NCBI RefSeq assembly: GCF_051488665.1
Contig: NZ_JBPSEG010000007.1
Location: forward strand, 84,639 to 148,638
Direction: 5' to 3'
Source: Melioribacter sp051488665
Lineage (GTDB): Bacteria > Bacteroidota > Ignavibacteria > Ignavibacteriales > Melioribacteraceae
Length of the DNA stretch: 64,000 nt
Position 1 is the first letter of the stretch. Each line of letters starts with the position of its first letter. The position numbers and the translations under genes were made by a program. Under the pieces are notes generated by a model. The model was given only the letters and a program-made list of their open reading frames with translations, was not told the origin of the DNA and made no database searches. This document shows positions 62,873-64,000 of the stretch, piece by piece.

Positions 62873-63523
62873 ATGAAAGATAAATTTACAATTGAAGACT
62901 TTTTAATAAAAATCATTCCTGGTGGAATATTACTTGGAGTATTGTATTTTTTATATGGGACAGAAGTTAATATTGATATACCCCAAGGCCTTGACGTATT
63001 TGTAACAACAATTTTTTTAGTATTCGCATTTTTAACGGGTGAAATTATTCAAACAATTGCATACGAATTTGAATGGTTAATTGATATATTTTATAAGTTT
63101 TATAGACCGTCACAACTATTTCTTTACAAGAACAATCCCGTTTTAAAAAATGAAAAAATAAGAGAAAAAATTATAGAATATTTATCACCTTCAGAAAAAG
63201 AAAAAAAATTATTTGACACGGAATACAAAAAATTACCAGTATTTCTGAAAAGACCAAAACAAGAAATTTCTCAAAGTTATTTTTGGAAACTTTATTCAAA
63301 TGTTAATAATGAACCAATCATTAATGTTTTTAATAGAAATTATCTTTACATAAGAGCTATTGTCTTTCTATTCGCAATTTTAACATTATTGTTCCTTGTA
63401 AATGATTATAGTCAATTATTTTACTTATGTATTGTTCTGTTTATAATTTTTCTATGGAGAGCAAGAGGAATGGCAAGAATGCTTGTGTTTAAAATCGTAA
63501 TTTTGAATTTAAAAGGTAAATAA
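62873..63523 (+). CDS. Four-helix membrane protein of unknown function
   Basis: This is a 216-residue protein. Hydrophobic helices lie at about 15-31 (IPGGILLGVLYFLYG), 40-58 (VFVTTIFLVFAFLTGEI), 158-176 (IRAIVFLFAILTLLFLV) and 180-196 (LFYLCIVLFIIFLW), with a charged central domain of about 100 residues (KNEKIREKIIEYLSPSEKEKKLF…). AAGG precedes the ATG. I do not recognise the family. It is directly upstream of a ComEC-like hydrolase gene, and such membrane/enzyme pairs occur in defence loci, which is only a suggestion. Confidence 0.7.
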   Translation: MKDKFTIEDFLIKIIPGGILLGVLYFLYGTEVNIDIPQGLDVFVTTIFLVFAFLTGEIIQTIAYEFEWLIDIFYKFYRPSQLFLYKNNPVLKNEKIREKIIEYLSPSEKEKKLFDTEYKKLPVFLKRPKQEISQSYFWKLYSNVNNEPIINVFNRNYLYIRAIVFLFAILTLLFLVNDYSQLFYLCIVLFIIFLWRARGMARMLVFKIVILNLKGK

Positions 63524-63524
63524 A

Positions 63525-64000
63525 ATGAAAATAATGATTTTTGATGTCGGAAATGCTGCCTGTTCAGTAGTTTCAAGTCCAAATAAATACGGATTAATGG
63601 TTGACTGTGGTAGCCACAGCGAAAAAGATAATCCGGTTGATTTATTAAACGTTAAAGAAATTAAAGATTGGCTTAGCTTAAAACCCTATGTTACCCAAAA
63701 AGGAGTTAGTTATAAACTAGGTTTGCTACATATAACTCATCCAGATGACGACCATGTTAGAAATGCTAAACGAATAAAAGAAAAGTTTGAACCTTATTTA
63801 TTACATAAAAGAGAATTTGAAGAGTTTCCAGACGCTGATAAAATTAATACTGACTATAAAGAATATATTGATAAAAAATATCGTGGATCCAATCCTGAAA
63901 CAATTAATTGGGGATTTGAAATAAATAGAGTTTTCAAAATACCAATGGATATTTTAAAGTCTAATGAGGATTTAAATAAAAAACTGCGTAATAATTCCAG
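63525..64000 (+). CDS. ComEC-like metallo-beta-lactamase-fold protein, cut by the window end
   Basis: The frame from ATG 63525 stays open to the window end (158 codons). It begins MKIMIFDVGNAACSVVSSP, then GLMVDCGSHSEK and LLHITHPDDDHVRNA. The HPDDDH motif is the HxDxDH form of the metal-binding core found in the soluble MBL domain of ComEC and related hydrolases. No transmembrane segment is seen in this part. It starts one base after the stop of the membrane protein gene, so the two are probably cotranslated and work together. Confidence 0.8.
   Translation, partial: MKIMIFDVGNAACSVVSSPNKYGLMVDCGSHSEKDNPVDLLNVKEIKDWLSLKPYVTQKGVSYKLGLLHITHPDDDHVRNAKRIKEKFEPYLLHKREFEEFPDADKINTDYKEYIDKKYRGSNPETINWGFEINRVFKIPMDILKSNEDLNKKLRNNS

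Larger units (their letters stand above)
62852..64000 (+). mobile_element. Integron-like gene cassette 2, right end beyond the window
   Basis: It starts at the TT of GTTAGCC and its first ORF begins 21 bases later, the close spacing seen in integron cassettes. It holds a membrane protein gene and the start of a metallo-beta-lactamase gene. If the model is right, its own attC should begin with a sequence ending …TGGCTAAC, complementary to its left edge. Confidence 0.5.

Noticed and set aside
1..64000. tRNA, rRNA or known riboswitch genes
   Set aside because: I looked for them between genes and saw no cloverleaf, rRNA-like stretch or familiar riboswitch core; a covariance search could still find one.

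Overview
Organism: a Gram-negative member of the Bacteroidota/Chlorobiota neighbourhood, most like Ignavibacteria (Melioribacter or Ignavibacterium type). The reasons are a type IX secretion tail (YQNYPNPFNP… ending in KKMILTR) on a secreted nuclease-like protein, many lipoproteins, moderate base composition, and split tandem-ABC exporters. This is inference from protein style; no rRNA or tRNA gene was seen. Layout: (1) 1-5615, minus strand, a surface-polysaccharide block: flippase (cut by the window edge), YfhO-like membrane protein, GT4 glycosyltransferase, sugar-nucleotide epimerase. (2) 5759-6775, SCO1 and PCu(A)C, a copper-delivery pair for cytochrome oxidase. (3) 6829-14572, a T9SS-exported nuclease-like protein, a small barrel-like protein, and a complete pseudaminic acid pathway pseB-pseC-pseG/H fusion-pseI-pseF, with a decayed MNT/HEPN gene pair lodged between pseI and pseF. 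(4) 14614-19644, minus-strand housekeeping and hydrolase genes. (5) 19645-22001, gene-poor DNA with two 167-bp copies of a dispersed repeat flanking one AT-rich lipoprotein gene. (6) 22002-28970, a C1 peptidase, then a TetR-controlled exporter operon of YbhG-F-S-R type in which YbhF is split into two genes; a 12-bp inverted repeat overlaps its promoter. (7) 29026-40098, mixed genes: TolB-like lipoprotein, alanine racemase, YgjV/GNAT fusion, RluA synthase, SpoIIE phosphatase, CLC transporter with CBS domains, AlkD-like protein. (8) 40171-46384, arginine operon argC-J-B-R-G-H behind a three-fold 10-bp palindromic repeat that looks like an ArgR operator. (9) 46495-57531, M13 peptidase, ABC-2 exporter, YitT, methyltransferase, Memo-like protein, UvrB and a CcmE-like OB-fold protein lacking the haem-binding tail. 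(10) 57711-58764, a gene-free array of 13 palindromic repeats. (11) 58868-64000, an integron-like platform: a minus-strand tyrosine recombinase facing away from plus-strand cassettes. The first cassette (about 59819-62851) carries a three-gene restriction-modification system and ends in an attC-like folded site (62722-62857). A second cassette begins with a four-TM protein and a ComEC-like metallo-beta-lactamase protein cut by the window end. The key observation is that the first bases of cassette 1 (ATGTTCTCGGCA, 59816-59827) are the perfect reverse complement of the left end of its attC-like site (62722-62733). That is what a circularised integron cassette requires, yet the recombinase lacks the insertion typical of IntI. 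This is the best candidate here for a poorly described mobile system.
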